NCBI GenBank assembly: GCA_041652575.1
Contig: JBAZHC010000015.1
Coordinates: forward strand, 14,710-78,709
Length of the DNA: 64,000 bases
Direction: 5' to 3'
Source: Phycisphaerae bacterium
GTDB taxonomy: Bacteria; Planctomycetota; Phycisphaerae; Sedimentisphaerales; UBA12454
Part shown: piece by piece, positions 15,567 to 25,365 of the stretch
Numbering within the stretch: the stretch's first letter is position 1
Layout: the number at the start of each line of letters is the position of its first letter
Position numbers and translations under genes: made by a program
Notes under the pieces: model-generated
Told to the model about the DNA's origin: nothing
Seen by the model: only the letters and a program-made list of their open reading frames with translations
The model's database searches: none

Positions 15567-16891
15567 TTTTGCGCTGATGTTTTCTGTTCAAGAATCGTGA
15601 AAAGAACTTTAGGTATATCAGTATTGTCTATGTACGAACCGTAAACAGGGTCTTTGCCTTTTATCTGTCTGGCAAAAAGTTCCGAACCCTGTCCCTTTGC
15701 GAATAAAAACACTGGCGCATTTATATGGTCATGACTGTGCCATTTCATTTTCGGCATTTTTCTTTTGCCGCTGTTTTTTACAACTGTTGCTTTATTTTTG
15801 TCGCTTTTCGGCCCGGTTAGATAACCCGTCTGATGGTCTGCCGTTATTATTACAAGTGTATTATCCCAGTCGCTTTTTGTCTCGACCCAGTTAATAACCG
15901 CATCGGCGGCACCGTCGAAATCAATCATTTCTTCAATCATCCTTGCACTGTTATTCCAATGCGATGCCCAGTCAACGGCTCCTGCTTCAATCATAATAAA
16001 AAATCCATCATGGTCGTTGTCAAGCACATTAAGAGCCGCTTTTGTCATCTCGGCAAGGTTCGGCACATTCTTATTAAGAGGCGCATCGAAAGGAACTGAA
16101 GATTTGCCACTGCGTTTTTCCTGTAATGTTTCAGCAGCTTGCGCGACCCCGATAACTCTTTTCGGCGTTTGGCCATCGGCAAGATTTATAAAATCCTGTT
16201 TACTTTGTATCAAAGTCCATTTATCCGCTATTCCATCGCCGTCAGCGTCGCTGCCGGCAGAGCCTTCTATAAGCGAATTCCATGTTTGCCTTCCGCCGAC
16301 ATATTTCAGCTCGCCCGGCTTGCTAAGTTTTTTGCCGCTGTCATCGAATAAAGGATTTCCGCATCCGAAAATAACTTCCAGTGCGCTTTCATTTATCATT
16401 TCATTTGCGATATCCTCATATCCGTATCTCGAATGTTTATGAGCAACAAATCCCGCCGGCGTTGCATGGCTGAGCGGTACCGTTGTAATGACTCCCGTTG
16501 ACATTCCGAGTTTTTCACATTTTTCGACAATATTTTCGTCGGTGTCGATACCGAGTGAGCCGTTATTTGTTTTTACTCCGGTCGCCAGCGCGGTAGCCGC
16601 CGCTGCGCTGTCGGTGTAGCCGGATTTTACATAGCCGAAGTCTTCTTCTGCTTTTTTCGGGTCATAGGAACCGCCCGCAGGATATGTGGTTACGGAAAGT
16701 TTTACAGGAAACTTTTCATATAATTGCGAACCTTTTTTACCGTCGGTGTAATAATCCGCCGCGTTAATATGATTAATCCCGCCTCCGTCAACGATTATCA
16801 GAATAATATTCTTCGGATAATCCGCCGAGGAAGCAAAAACAAAGGATTGAAGCAAAAGAACCGTCAGGGTGAGATATTTTACAGTTTTCAT
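15563..16891 (-). CDS. Secreted alkaline phosphatase (PhoA superfamily)
   Basis: A 442-residue exported phosphomonoesterase. A signal peptide covers residues ~1-22 (hydrophobic core then ASSA). IIVDGGG near 33 supplies a metal-binding Asp, TDSAAAATALATG near 93 contains the catalytic Ser, EAGAVDWASHWNN and ITADHQTG carry the zinc ligands, and a late HSHDHIN segment gives another His. A calcium-like DADGDGIADKW loop is inserted near residue 214. It is the middle gene of rnr-alkaline phosphatase-small TM protein, overlapping both neighbours by 4 nt. Release of phosphate from external esters is the family role. Confidence 0.9.
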   Translation of the reverse strand: MKTVKYLTLTVLLLQSFVFASSADYPKNIILIIVDGGGINHINAADYYTDGKKGSQLYEKFPVKLSVTTYPAGGSYDPKKAEEDFGYVKSGYTDSAAAATALATGVKTNNGSLGIDTDENIVEKCEKLGMSTGVITTVPLSHATPAGFVAHKHSRYGYEDIANEMINESALEVIFGCGNPLFDDSGKKLSKPGELKYVGGRQTWNSLIEGSAGSDADGDGIADKWTLIQSKQDFINLADGQTPKRVIGVAQAAETLQEKRSGKSSVPFDAPLNKNVPNLAEMTKAALNVLDNDHDGFFIMIEAGAVDWASHWNNSARMIEEMIDFDGAADAVINWVETKSDWDNTLVIITADHQTGYLTGPKSDKNKATVVKNSGKRKMPKMKWHSHDHINAPVFLFAKGQGSELFARQIKGKDPVYGSYIDNTDIPKVLFTILEQKTSAQK

Positions 16892-19104
16892 CTTTTCCTT
16901 TTCTTATGTTTATTTTTATATTTTGTTTTCTTTTCGCGCCTTGGTTTTTCTTTCTGTTTTCCCTTTTTCCCGCCTGCCCGCCGAGGCTGGCCAACCGGCA
17001 CAACATTCAATTGTCTTGCCGCAAGATTAACCGATACAATCTTAACCGTCAATGCCATACCTATATGAAAGATTTTCCCGCTGCCGGTGCCATGAACGCA
17101 CTGGGCGGAATGGTCGTAAACAAATTTATCGTTTCCGAGCAAATCAATCGGAATAAGCCCTTCAACGCCGAACTTGGTGCACTGAACGAAAATCCCGAAA
17201 TTCGCCAAACCGCATACTACCGTCTCCATAGTTTCCCCGAGCCGGCTCTGCATAAGCTGCAAAACTAAAACCATCCGCAGGTCGGACTCGGCGTCTTCAG
17301 CTCTTCTGTCCGTAAAGCTGATATGCCTGCCGATTTCAATAAGTTCCTCGTTCGACGGAATATCGTCATTATTTTTTTGCGCCTTGCCTTTAAGATAAAG
17401 TTCCAGCAGCCTGTGAATAAGCAAATCGGCGTACCTGCGAATCGGACTTGTAAAATGAGTGTAATGCCGCGATGCCAGTGCGTAATGCCCGATACTCAGC
17501 GGCGAATATTCCGCACGCGCAAGCGAACGAAGAACATAAGTATTCACCGCGAAACCTGCCGGCTTATCTTTTACATAATCGATAATATTCTGCAAATCGA
17601 ACCTGTTCGGATTTTTCGGCGCCGAAACGCCGAGCACCTTAAGAGTTTGGGCGAGAGTTTGCAGGCTCAGCGAATCCGGGTCAGGATGTATCCTTCGTAT
17701 AAACGGAATATCCAGACTGTCGAACAGCCTCGCCACCGCTTCGTTCGCCTCGACCATAAACATTTCTATCATCGTATGCGGATAACTGTTATCGGCAGGG
17801 TGCGCGTCAACTACTCTGCCGGCTTTGTCAAAGACAAGTTCAATCTCCGGCATATCTAAATGCAGCATTCCTTCGCCACGGCGTCTGGTCTCGATAATTT
17901 TCGCCAGTTTCTCCATATCGTGCAAAAGCGAAACGGCTTCCGCCGGTTTTTGTGTCTTTTGTCCTTTGAGTATTTTGTCGGCTTCGGTATATGTCAGCCT
18001 TGCCGTCGAACAAATAATACTTTCGGCAAATTCCGTTTTGAGCACCTTGCCGGACTTATCGTAAGTTATAAAAGCGGATTTCGTAAGACGTCTCTGCTGC
18101 GGCTGAAGACTGCAAACGCCGTTGCTTAGCGTCTCCGGAAGCATCGGCAGTACAAGCCCCGGCAGATAAACGCTGTTGCCTCTTTCCTTCGCTTCGACAT
18201 CGAGCGGCGAACCGGGTTTTACAAAAGCGCTGACATCGGCGATATGCACGCCGAGCGTAAATGTATTATCAGGATTTTTTTCAACGCTTATGGCGTCGTC
18301 AAAATCCTTCGAATCTTCCGGGTCGATGGTTATGATAACTTTTTTTGTCAAATCGAGCCTGTCGGAAAAATCGGACTGCTCAAAATTTCTCGCCGCCTCT
18401 CCCGCAGTTGCAAGACAATCGGAATTAAATTCGTAAGGCAGCGCGAACCGCCTGATAACGGCGTCTATTTCCGTTTTATATGTCCCGCTTTTGCCGAGCA
18501 CTTCGACGATAACACCTCGCCCGTATTGCTGCGACGTCGGATAAATTATCATCTCGACAACGGCCTTGTCGCCGGGCTGAGCGTTTTTCGCCGTTATATC
18601 CTGAATCTCTATGACCTCGGTGAATTTACCGTCCGGCACAAGGTAATAGGAATCGCCTTTTCTTATCACGGCGCCTACGAAACGGTTATTCGCCCGTTGC
18701 AGAATTTCGATAATTTTCCCGCTGTATCGTGCTTCCGCCCCGCGGGGTGCTTCTTTTATCACCTTCGCGACAACCGTATCGCCCGTCATCGCCTCTGCCG
18801 TATAATCGGCAGGGATAAACAAATCGCCGTGTGAATTCTTCTCCGTCGGCGTTACAAAACCGAAACCTTTTCTCGAGCCTCTGAATGTGCCGTATATTTT
18901 CTCCGAAACATTCGGCAGCGAGACAAGATTTTTTGAGCCGATGATAACCAGTCCTTCTCCGCGGAGCTGCTCGAACGCCTCTTTGAAATTGTCGAATTCG
19001 TCCCCGCTTATTCCGAGGGACTTTGCGAAGTCGGAAAGCTTTACCGGCTTGTACTCTTTGTGACCCAGATGGGTCATTATTTTCTTTTTTAAAACATCAA
19101 CCAT
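16888..19104 (-). CDS. rnr: Ribonuclease R
   Basis: A 738-residue processive 3'-5' exoribonuclease of the RNase II/R family. Layout: N-terminal helix-turn-helix-like region (1-~70), cold-shock domains (FRGSRKGFGFV near 75), RNB catalytic domain with TIDPEDSKDFDDAIS near 245 (the Asp cluster that binds Mg), an S1 domain near 630-700, and a Lys/Arg-rich tail (KYKNKHKKRKR), which in this family aids structured-RNA binding. It is coupled by a 4-nt overlap to the phosphatase gene, an unusual pairing. A terminator upstream separates it from rpsT. Confidence 0.95.
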   Translation of the reverse strand: MVDVLKKKIMTHLGHKEYKPVKLSDFAKSLGISGDEFDNFKEAFEQLRGEGLVIIGSKNLVSLPNVSEKIYGTFRGSRKGFGFVTPTEKNSHGDLFIPADYTAEAMTGDTVVAKVIKEAPRGAEARYSGKIIEILQRANNRFVGAVIRKGDSYYLVPDGKFTEVIEIQDITAKNAQPGDKAVVEMIIYPTSQQYGRGVIVEVLGKSGTYKTEIDAVIRRFALPYEFNSDCLATAGEAARNFEQSDFSDRLDLTKKVIITIDPEDSKDFDDAISVEKNPDNTFTLGVHIADVSAFVKPGSPLDVEAKERGNSVYLPGLVLPMLPETLSNGVCSLQPQQRRLTKSAFITYDKSGKVLKTEFAESIICSTARLTYTEADKILKGQKTQKPAEAVSLLHDMEKLAKIIETRRRGEGMLHLDMPEIELVFDKAGRVVDAHPADNSYPHTMIEMFMVEANEAVARLFDSLDIPFIRRIHPDPDSLSLQTLAQTLKVLGVSAPKNPNRFDLQNIIDYVKDKPAGFAVNTYVLRSLARAEYSPLSIGHYALASRHYTHFTSPIRRYADLLIHRLLELYLKGKAQKNNDDIPSNEELIEIGRHISFTDRRAEDAESDLRMVLVLQLMQSRLGETMETVVCGLANFGIFVQCTKFGVEGLIPIDLLGNDKFVYDHSAQCVHGTGSGKIFHIGMALTVKIVSVNLAARQLNVVPVGQPRRAGGKKGKQKEKPRREKKTKYKNKHKKRKR

Positions 19105-19115
19105 TTATTTCCCCA

Positions 19116-19162
19116 AAAAACAAAAAAACGCTATACCAATATTTCGCCGGCATAGCGTTTTT
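19116..19162 (-). terminator. Intrinsic terminator of rpsT
   Basis: AAAAACGCTAT (19124-19134) pairs with ATAGCGTTTTT (19152-19162). On the minus strand the hairpin is followed by a T7-G-T6 tract. It lies 40 bp after the rpsT stop and just before the RNase R start. Confidence 0.85.
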
Positions 19163-19205
19163 AATCCGTGTATGTCCGTGTTATAGTCCGCGTAAGTCAG
19201 TGTCA
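19163..19205 (-). repeat. Repeat C copy beginning at the rpsT stop codon
   Basis: On the minus strand the S20 stop codon TGA opens TGACACTGACTTACGCGGAC, continuing ACACGGACATACACGGATT. The unit is built of ~10-bp near-repeats of ACACGGAYT. Related copies occur at 24603, 48922 and 54814. Confidence 0.75.
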
Positions 19206-19469
19206 TCCCTTAAGTTTGTTGATTTTTTTCGCCATACGCGACTTGAGTCTCGCCGCTTTCTTTTTGTGTATGGTTCCTTTCGCCGCGACCTTATCGAGCT
19301 TGCTGATGATGAGCTTGAACTGCTCGGCTGCGACTTTTTTATCTCCGCTGCTCAGCGCCGCTACAAGACCTTTAATCTGCGTTTTGACTTCGCTCTTGCG
19401 AGCGCGATTGATAGCTCTTTGTTTTACGTTCTGCCTTACTCTTTTTTTGGCCGATAATGAATGTGCCAT
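19203..19469 (-). CDS. rpsT: 30S ribosomal protein S20
   Basis: An 88-residue, strongly basic, all-helical protein beginning MAHSLSAKKRVRQNVKQR and containing the S20 core (RAINRARKSEVKT, GTIHKKKAARLKSRM). S20 binds the 5' domain and helix 44 of 16S rRNA during early 30S assembly. Length is typical (85-90). It has its own terminator. Confidence 0.97.
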   Translation of the reverse strand: MAHSLSAKKRVRQNVKQRAINRARKSEVKTQIKGLVAALSSGDKKVAAEQFKLIISKLDKVAAKGTIHKKKAARLKSRMAKKINKLKG

Positions 19470-19508
19470 TTGTACTCCTGATTAAAAAACTTTCTATTAT
19501 TATCTCTG

Positions 19509-20903
19509 TTACTGACCGGGTTTTCTTAACCGGTCAACTCTTAACTTGACATCCTTGTATGAAAAATCGAGCTGCGCTATCCTGCGGTACAATTCCAGGG
19601 CCTCGTCCATCTTGCCCTGCTGTTCATACGCTCTTGCCAGATTATACCGCAAATCCTTCGCGGTGTCATTGTCTTTTATTTCATAGGCTTCGATTGCTTC
19701 CCTGAAAATATCAGCCGCGTCGTTGAACCACCCCTTGACGAAGAAGCACAAACCTATCTTGTTCATAGCCACAATCTTATGTCTCGGGTCCCTCCGGGCC
19801 TCCTGAAAAAACGGAATCGCCTCGTCGTATCGCTGATTTCTTATCAGTCTGACGCCGTATTCGTATTTCAGCCGCAAATCAGTCGGATAATTTTCCATAC
19901 AAAGCCTGTAGTGCTCAAGTTCCGCTGCCAAAAGCTGTTTCGTGGCGATATCCTGCGATTCCTTCGCCTCCTGAGTCAACTGGCCCGGCTCGGCCGTTCT
20001 TGCCAGCCTGACATGCCGACGAAGCATCTTGAGTTTTATCTCGCCTGATTTTTTCTTAAACGTGAAATCCTTCGACTGCTCATAATTCTCGTTCAACAGC
20101 GCCATCGCTTCTTCATCGGTCTTATCGGCCTGAAGTTCGCTCAGCGTATCGGCAAGTCTCAACAAATTCTGCGATGTTTTTTTCGCTTCGTATATCTGCC
20201 TCGCATCGGCAAGTGCCTGCTGACGAACATCGACGCTTTTTACCGTGGCAAGCTGCGACTGGTGTTTCTCCTGGCTTTCCCTGTCTTTGATGGAATCCCT
20301 GAAATCGCCCTGCTGGTCGTATTTTCCCTTCTGCATCGTAAGTCTTGCCGAAAGATTTTTGAATTCGCCCGCCAGCATACCGTCGTCGGGTTTCAATTTG
20401 CAGGCATTTCCGCACGCCGATACGGCTTTGGCGTATTCCTCCATAGCCGCATAAGAATCCTTCAATAGCAGAAATGTCTGAAGGCTGGGTTTTTCGGCTG
20501 CCCTGTTTGCCTCATAAATCAAATCCGCAATCCAGAGCGCCGTCTTTTTATATCCTCCCGCCACCGCGGCGTTGAGCATCTGTTCGGCGTATGTCAGATT
20601 ATCAGGGTCCTTCGCCAGCAGAGACTCTGCGTTGAGCATATTTTCCAGTGGGGTTTTGCCGCGGGAACGCTTCATTTTTTCGAGCATCGACGGCTTCTTG
20701 CCGCCTTTGCCCTGCCGGACAAGTGCGTTGTATCGCAGGGGTTTATGCCCCTGGTCGACCGCATCCGGCGCACGCTGGAGCCCTTCGACATACAAATCTA
20801 TTGCATAGTCGAAGTTGTCCGTCGCCGCGACTTCTTCAGCTTCGCTGAAGAAGGCGACCGCCTTGCTCAAATCTCCGGTATTTTCTGTAACTGCTTCTGC
20901 CAT
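19509..20903 (-). CDS. TPR-repeat protein
   Basis: A ~464-residue soluble protein made largely of helical TPR-like repeats, clearest at the C-terminus (YNLARAYEQQGKMDEALELYRRI; NKIGLCFFVKGWFNDAADIFREA). A charged, probably coiled-coil segment sits in the middle (QGDFRDSIKDRESQEKHQSQ). The start is uncertain: I take the ATG at 20901-20903, but a TTG three codons earlier is closer to a GGAGAG box. TPR arrays mediate protein contacts; the partner is unknown. No signal peptide. Confidence 0.75.
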   Translation of the reverse strand: MAEAVTENTGDLSKAVAFFSEAEEVAATDNFDYAIDLYVEGLQRAPDAVDQGHKPLRYNALVRQGKGGKKPSMLEKMKRSRGKTPLENMLNAESLLAKDPDNLTYAEQMLNAAVAGGYKKTALWIADLIYEANRAAEKPSLQTFLLLKDSYAAMEEYAKAVSACGNACKLKPDDGMLAGEFKNLSARLTMQKGKYDQQGDFRDSIKDRESQEKHQSQLATVKSVDVRQQALADARQIYEAKKTSQNLLRLADTLSELQADKTDEEAMALLNENYEQSKDFTFKKKSGEIKLKMLRRHVRLARTAEPGQLTQEAKESQDIATKQLLAAELEHYRLCMENYPTDLRLKYEYGVRLIRNQRYDEAIPFFQEARRDPRHKIVAMNKIGLCFFVKGWFNDAADIFREAIEAYEIKDNDTAKDLRYNLARAYEQQGKMDEALELYRRIAQLDFSYKDVKLRVDRLRKPGQ

Positions 20904-21082
20904 AACAGGCAAAATCTCTCCATTAGCTTTTCGTTCCAAGGTTCTTATAATAAAACAAGTTATATCTTTTGTCAACAACGAAGAAAGGGAGTAAATCGTA
21001 CAGAATGCTTCGGCAAACAGTGAAAAATCCGCCAGTTAAGGGTAATTTATGATATATTTATGCTGGTGTTGATGGTTGTTTT

Positions 21083-22396
21083 TCACACCTGTCCGGCTGT
21101 GATATGCGAAGACTCCTCGTTTTTTCGTAATTCTTCTTCCGCCTGCCTTCTCTCGGTAACATCTCTGAAGGTGCCCATAAGATATTTCCTTCCGGATAAT
21201 ACTATAGGCGTTGAGTTGATATCTGCCCAGAAAATACTGCCGTCTTTTCTTTTCACAGGAATATTCTTGGCCAAAACAAACTCTTTTCGCGCCAGTCGGC
21301 CAAACTGCTCCTTAACAAATGGCAAATCCTCTTCAGGATGAATCTCCGTAATATTTAAATCCTTAATTTCCTCTGTATCATAACCTAACATTTCGCGAAT
21401 AGTTTTATTGCCCGTCAGGAAGTTCTTATTCTCTAAATCTGCTATAAGAATTCCATCGGTACTATTCTCGAATATCGTTCTGAACCTCTCCTCGGACTCG
21501 TGCAATGTCTTTTCCGCCTGTTTGCGGTCGGTAATATCACGGACTATCGCCTGAATTATAGGGTGCCCTTCGATCTCGATACAGTTAAGCGAGACTTCCG
21601 TATCTAATAACGTGCCGTCGAGCCGCATATGTGTCCACTCGAAAAACTGGGGCTTGCCTGCATACGCCGCGCTGATTTTCTCAAGTGCTTTTTCATCTGA
21701 CCTTCGGCCGTCAGGCTGAGTTTCCGGCGAAAAACGAATCGGGGTTTGACCGACAATCTGCTCCCGCGCAACACCGAACATTTCAAGTGTGCGCTCGTTG
21801 CAGTCCGTAAAGTATTCTTTCTCCATCAAAAAAATAGCGTCGTTCGCCTGCTCAAAGAGTGCATGGTACCGTTTATTGTTGTTCAGCAGCGTCTCCTCCG
21901 CCTGTTTCTGCTCGGTAACATCATCGTAAATAGCAACCACTTCCCCCGAAGGTAATTTATAAATATAGTTTTCTCTCCAGCCGGAAATCCTCTCGTCCTT
22001 GTATAGACCGACCGGAAAACGCTCGGCGACTCCTGTGCGGTATACACGCTGCAATACTTCTAAAATCCCGAATTCCTTTACTCCCGGAAAAACCTCCGTT
22101 ATTCTTCTTCCTATAATCTGTTTTTTATCTATCTTTTCGATATCCAGAAGGGCCTTGTTGCAGCTATTAAAAATAAAATTCTCCCCGTCTTTTTCAGCCT
22201 TATACATCGCCACTGCGCTGCTCATATTCTCAAACAGCCCCCTGAACCTTGCTTCGTTGTCCCTGAGAAATTCTTCCGTCCGCCTCCGTTCGGTAATATC
22301 GCGTATTATCCCGACGATGCCGATTATTGCCCGCTGCTGTTGCGGTGGGGAGTGTAAGCGCTGATTATCCAGCCTGTCTTTCCTGTCTTGGGACAT
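21083..22396 (-). CDS. Multi-PAS sensor, downstream fragment (frameshifted)
   Basis: The 3' part of a sensor broken at about 22324-22329. It encodes three PAS/PAC modules ([14 protein letters not shown] as the tail of a preceding PAS, then units ending [24 protein letters not shown] and [13 protein letters not shown]). The first ~20 residues before IIGIVG are out-of-frame translation, not protein. The frame stops 16 residues after the last PAC, with no histidine kinase, GGDEF or other output domain. The chain may be a truncated kinase or a sensor that signals through contacts only. Confidence 0.75.
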   Translation of the reverse strand: MSQDRKDRLDNQRLHSPPQQQRAIIGIVGIIRDITERRRTEEFLRDNEARFRGLFENMSSAVAMYKAEKDGENFIFNSCNKALLDIEKIDKKQIIGRRITEVFPGVKEFGILEVLQRVYRTGVAERFPVGLYKDERISGWRENYIYKLPSGEVVAIYDDVTEQKQAEETLLNNNKRYHALFEQANDAIFLMEKEYFTDCNERTLEMFGVAREQIVGQTPIRFSPETQPDGRRSDEKALEKISAAYAGKPQFFEWTHMRLDGTLLDTEVSLNCIEIEGHPIIQAIVRDITDRKQAEKTLHESEERFRTIFENSTDGILIADLENKNFLTGNKTIREMLGYDTEEIKDLNITEIHPEEDLPFVKEQFGRLARKEFVLAKNIPVKRKDGSIFWADINSTPIVLSGRKYLMGTFRDVTERRQAEEELRKNEESSHITAGQV

Positions 22397-24042
22397 CGAT
22401 ACACCGCATCAGGGGTAGATACCTTTTCACCGGCCAGTGCCCGAAGAAGAAGTTTATGTATGCCCTGTTCCCGAAGATGAGGAAATAGCTCCAGCGCGTT
22501 TCTGCCGACGACTTCTTCCTTTTTCATCGCGGTCATATTTTCCATGAATGCGTTCCATTCGAGATACCGCAATTGAGTATCGTAAACAACCACGCCTACG
22601 CTCGCGTTTGTGATTATCTCCTGGTTAAACCGCAAAGCGTCCTGTAATTGAGTGCTGGATTTCCTGCGAAGTTCCTCCATCAGTTTCCGCCTGGTAATAT
22701 CTCTTATAAAATGTACTGTTTCGATTATTTTCCCGTCATCATCGAACACAGGATGGGTGGATATTTCCAAATGTTTCCTAAGGGCCTCGTAATAAACTTC
22801 TATCGAGGCCGGCTCACCGGTTAACAGAGTTTTTCTCATGGGACAATTCTCAGGCGGTTCCTTGGTCCCGTGTATCAGTTCACAGCATCGCTTGCCGAGA
22901 AGTTCTTCCGGCCGTTTCCTGAATACATCCGCAAATGCTTTATTGACCATCTTAAGTTTCAGGTCTTTATCGACAATCGAAACCATATCGCCAATGGCGT
23001 CGAACGTCTTATTCCACTCTTTGTTTTCATCATATTTTTGACGGTAAAGGCTCGCGATTCGACGCTTCCAGACAAAACCAACACTTGCTCCTGCGCCAGT
23101 CAGCAGAACACCGATGAAAACTATAATCGTCCACTGCCTTTGCTTTAAAGGTGCGTATATTTCAGATTCATCTATCTTGCTGATAAGAAACCACGGCGAA
23201 TCAGGCACTGCCCGGACATCCGCTATTACCGGCTTGTCCTGGTAATCAAGTCCGCTTACTATGCCTTCGTGCCCCAAAATCGCTTTAGCCGCAGGCAAAT
23301 CCCCATCCTCTATGGAACGCTTCAGCGTAAGTGCCGGACCTTTTTGAAACTTCAGTTCATTCAAAAATTGAACGCTATTCCCATCCCTGCGGACAAGCAG
23401 CGTCTCTGCCGTCATACTCGGTATCGGCCAGTTTTCGATATATGGGTATATACAGTTCTTCGGGTTAATCCGAATCGCTACAACACCTGTCATTTTGCCG
23501 CTGCTTTTCTCCAGAATGGGAACAAGAACCTTCAGATAGACCTGCTTGTTTTCTTCGTTCCAGTAAAAATCCTCAAAAGCAATTTGGCCTGACTGTAAAA
23601 CCTTCGATGTCTCTTCGGAAATATAGGAAACGGGCCGTTCGGCTCCGTCCGGAGGAACTATCATTTTCTTGTGATACTGCCCATCCAGCAGCATCAGTTT
23701 GTCATACTGGTAAGCTGACTGAGTATTTCTCAGCCACTCTTTAATCTGCTCTTGCGCATCTGCGTCATTGGCGTTGTTAAAGTACCTGCTTACCAGAGCC
23801 GAGAAAGATGTGTTCCTGTAAAAAACTTTGCCGTCTTCCAGGTAGTCCTTCCTGAAATGCGACAGCACCTCCGCTTTCATTTTGCCGATAGCCGACAATT
23901 GGTCTTCTATCTCGGCCTTGTATTGTGCCTTGTAATTGAAATAATAGATACAGCCGGCGGTGATTATGCCCGCTGACATTATTACAAATATTGCGACAAC
24001 TGCACAAGGCAATGCTTTATTTTTGGGGACTAATTTACCCAT
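22324..24042 (-). CDS. Multi-PAS sensor, upstream fragment with periplasmic Cache-like domain
   Basis: 572 residues: TM helix ~15-36, a large extracytoplasmic domain of dCache type (~40-300), TM helix ~308-326, then two PAS modules ([20 protein letters not shown]...[28 protein letters not shown]...). The frame ends at TAA within GGGCAATAATCGG. Adding one A (GGGCAAATAATCGG) would continue as [19 protein letters not shown], a perfect PAS C-terminus, in the next reading frame. So this and the downstream fragment were one ~980-residue membrane sensor, split by a one-base deletion or a sequence error. The ligand is unknown. Confidence 0.8.
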   Translation of the reverse strand: MGKLVPKNKALPCAVVAIFVIMSAGIITAGCIYYFNYKAQYKAEIEDQLSAIGKMKAEVLSHFRKDYLEDGKVFYRNTSFSALVSRYFNNANDADAQEQIKEWLRNTQSAYQYDKLMLLDGQYHKKMIVPPDGAERPVSYISEETSKVLQSGQIAFEDFYWNEENKQVYLKVLVPILEKSSGKMTGVVAIRINPKNCIYPYIENWPIPSMTAETLLVRRDGNSVQFLNELKFQKGPALTLKRSIEDGDLPAAKAILGHEGIVSGLDYQDKPVIADVRAVPDSPWFLISKIDESEIYAPLKQRQWTIIVFIGVLLTGAGASVGFVWKRRIASLYRQKYDENKEWNKTFDAIGDMVSIVDKDLKLKMVNKAFADVFRKRPEELLGKRCCELIHGTKEPPENCPMRKTLLTGEPASIEVYYEALRKHLEISTHPVFDDDGKIIETVHFIRDITRRKLMEELRRKSSTQLQDALRFNQEIITNASVGVVVYDTQLRYLEWNAFMENMTAMKKEEVVGRNALELFPHLREQGIHKLLLRALAGEKVSTPDAVYRCPKTGKTGWIISAYTPHRNSSGQ

Positions 24043-24324
24043 AACTGAATATCCGCGTTTTACTTCTGCAAAAAATATTTTTGATTTGTGTTATCGTCCC
24101 CAAAGGTGCCGTGCTTTATACTAAGTTTTATCGTCTATTTTTATCAGGATTATATTTTCTTAACTGTCTTTCTTCGTAATAAGTTAAATGTTCTTTCTTC
24201 CCGTCGTTGGAACTCTTTTTATCAGACCTTTTGCGCAAAAACATTCAATATGTGCCATATTTACACGCCCACGTCCAATAACATCTTACCCCCACAAGCC
24301 CGCTAATTTGGTTAGTTTAATATG

Positions 24325-24395
24325 GTTAGCCCCCGGACCTGCTTGTCCGTCCGTAGATTTATCGAAGGCGGATGCCGGGGGGTTTAAAATTATTC
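24325..24395 (-). repeat. REP-family element (minus orientation)
   Basis: On the minus strand: GAATAATTTTAAACCCCCCGG ... CCGGGGGCTAAC. This matches the REP sequences around the RAYT gene at 28.9 kb (GGATAATTTTAAAAACCCGG ... CCGGGGCTAA). The interior (24340-24378) also shares CCGCCTTCG-N7-TACGGACGG with 35316-35350. Confidence 0.65.
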
Positions 24396-24443
24396 AGCCC
24401 AGGAATTTTTATCCGCCGCAAAGGGTGTTGCCGGGATTAGTTT

Positions 24444-24561
24444 GCTTTAAGGCGAAATCCCTTAGGGATAAAATTTGAAATGATGTGCCGACGTCAAGCT
24501 CGCTTGTAAGTAAGGCACACGTTTTAAATTTTATAGTGTTCGTAGAACACCGCCTTAAAGC
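24444..24561. repeat. 118-bp nested palindrome with two side hairpins
   Basis: The outer arms GCTTTAAGGCG (24444-24454) and CGCCTTAAAGC (24551-24561) are exact complements. Inside, ATAAAATTT (24468-24476) pairs with AAATTTTAT (24526-24534), and TGTGCC (24484-24489) with GGCACA (24514-24519). Between outer and inner stems each side carries its own hairpin: ATCCC-TTA-GGGAT (24457-24469) and GTGTTC-GTA-GAACAC (24536-24550). The layout is a symmetrical four-way-junction-like fold. No ORF. Either a structured RNA or a palindromic mobile element. Confidence 0.75.
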
Positions 24562-24565
24562 AATA

Positions 24566-24769
24566 GCTCTGTGCTCTCTGTGAACTCTGTGGCTAATAAA
24601 ACTATGTCTATCCGCGTTAATCTGTGTCTAAATCCTCTGTGGCTCGGTGGTGAAATTAATTGGTGATTCGTGGTTAAAAACAAGCCCCGTCAAAAGGCGG
24701 CTCCTCAATTTAACATTAAAAAATAAAAACTAAAAATTATCTTCGTGCCTTAGTGACTTAGTGCCTATT
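24566..24769 (+). repeat. Mosaic of repeats B, C and A upstream of the PEGA lipoprotein
   Basis: A repeat-B copy (GCTCTGTGCTCTCTGTGAAC then CTCTGTGGCTAA) at 24566-24597, a repeat-C-like word (TCCGCGTTAATCTGTGTCTAA) near 24611, CTCTGTGGCTCGGTGG at 24635-24650, GGCGGCTCCTCAATTTAA at 24697, and repeat A (CTTCGTGCCTTAGTGACTTA...) at 24741-24766. No gene is seen in 24043-24828. Confidence 0.7.
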
Positions 24770-24796
24770 GACAATCCTTGCTGTTTAGCCGATAAT
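24768..24796 (+). promoter_or_regulatory. Sigma-70-type promoter of the PEGA lipoprotein
   Basis: TTGACA (24768-24773), a 17-bp spacer and GATAAT (24791-24796). Transcription would begin near 24803, giving a ~26-nt leader. The -35 box abuts the end of a repeat-A copy. Confidence 0.75.
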
Positions 24797-24828
24797 CAGC
24801 TTCTTAAAGTTTAATTTAGGAGATGATT

Positions 24829-25260
24829 ATGTCAGTAAGGAAACTGTCCGCTATTGCACTGATGGCCTTTTTCGGCCTGATTTGTTTATGTTCCGGCTGT
24901 GTCGAAAGAAAGCTTACCATAACAACCGAACCTTCCGGCGCTCTCGTCTCGCTAAACGATGAGCAAATCGGAACATCGCCTGTTACCGTTGGTTTCGAAT
25001 GGTATGGCGATTACAGCGTCAGCATTTCGAAGGATGGCTATCAAACCTTAAAAACTCACAGGGACCTCAAGCGTCCGTTGCGTGACAGGTTTCCATTTGA
25101 TTTATTTGACGATATATTCAGCAAAAGAATTGACGAATACAGTTGGTCGTTCAAGCTCGACGCTTCTAAGCCGCAGGACAAGGACAAGCTTGTGGACGAT
25201 GCTATGAAGATGCAGAAGCAAACTGCTGAAGAGTTAGCAAAACCGGTCAGGACAAAATAA
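24829..25260 (+). CDS. PEGA-domain lipoprotein
   Basis: A 143-residue exported lipoprotein. The signal peptide ends in the lipobox LCSGC (Cys near residue 26). TITTEPSGALVSLNDEQIGTSP is a textbook PEGA domain, a small beta-sandwich common on surface proteins. The C-terminal half is charged and helical. I chose the second ATG (24829) because AGGAG is then 6 bp upstream; the first ATG at 24823 would touch the ribosome-binding site. Function unknown. A promoter lies upstream and a terminator downstream, so it is a single-gene unit. Confidence 0.8.
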   Translation: MSVRKLSAIALMAFFGLICLCSGCVERKLTITTEPSGALVSLNDEQIGTSPVTVGFEWYGDYSVSISKDGYQTLKTHRDLKRPLRDRFPFDLFDDIFSKRIDEYSWSFKLDASKPQDKDKLVDDAMKMQKQTAEELAKPVRTK

Positions 25261-25303
25261 ACTTCCGGTTCTATCGGGTATTTCTAATAGGGCATAAAAA
25301 CAA

Positions 25304-25334
25304 AAAAGGCCGTTTTACCACGGCCTTTTCTTTT
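25304..25334. terminator. Bidirectional terminator between the PEGA lipoprotein and csrA
   Basis: AAAAGGCCGT (25304-25313) and ACGGCCTTTT (25320-25329) form a 10-bp stem with a 6-nt loop. A T-rich tail is present on the plus side and an A-run precedes it, so it can end transcription of both convergent genes. Confidence 0.85.
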
Positions 25335-25365
25335 GCTGTTCGTTCCCAGGTCCTTGTAGGGGATT

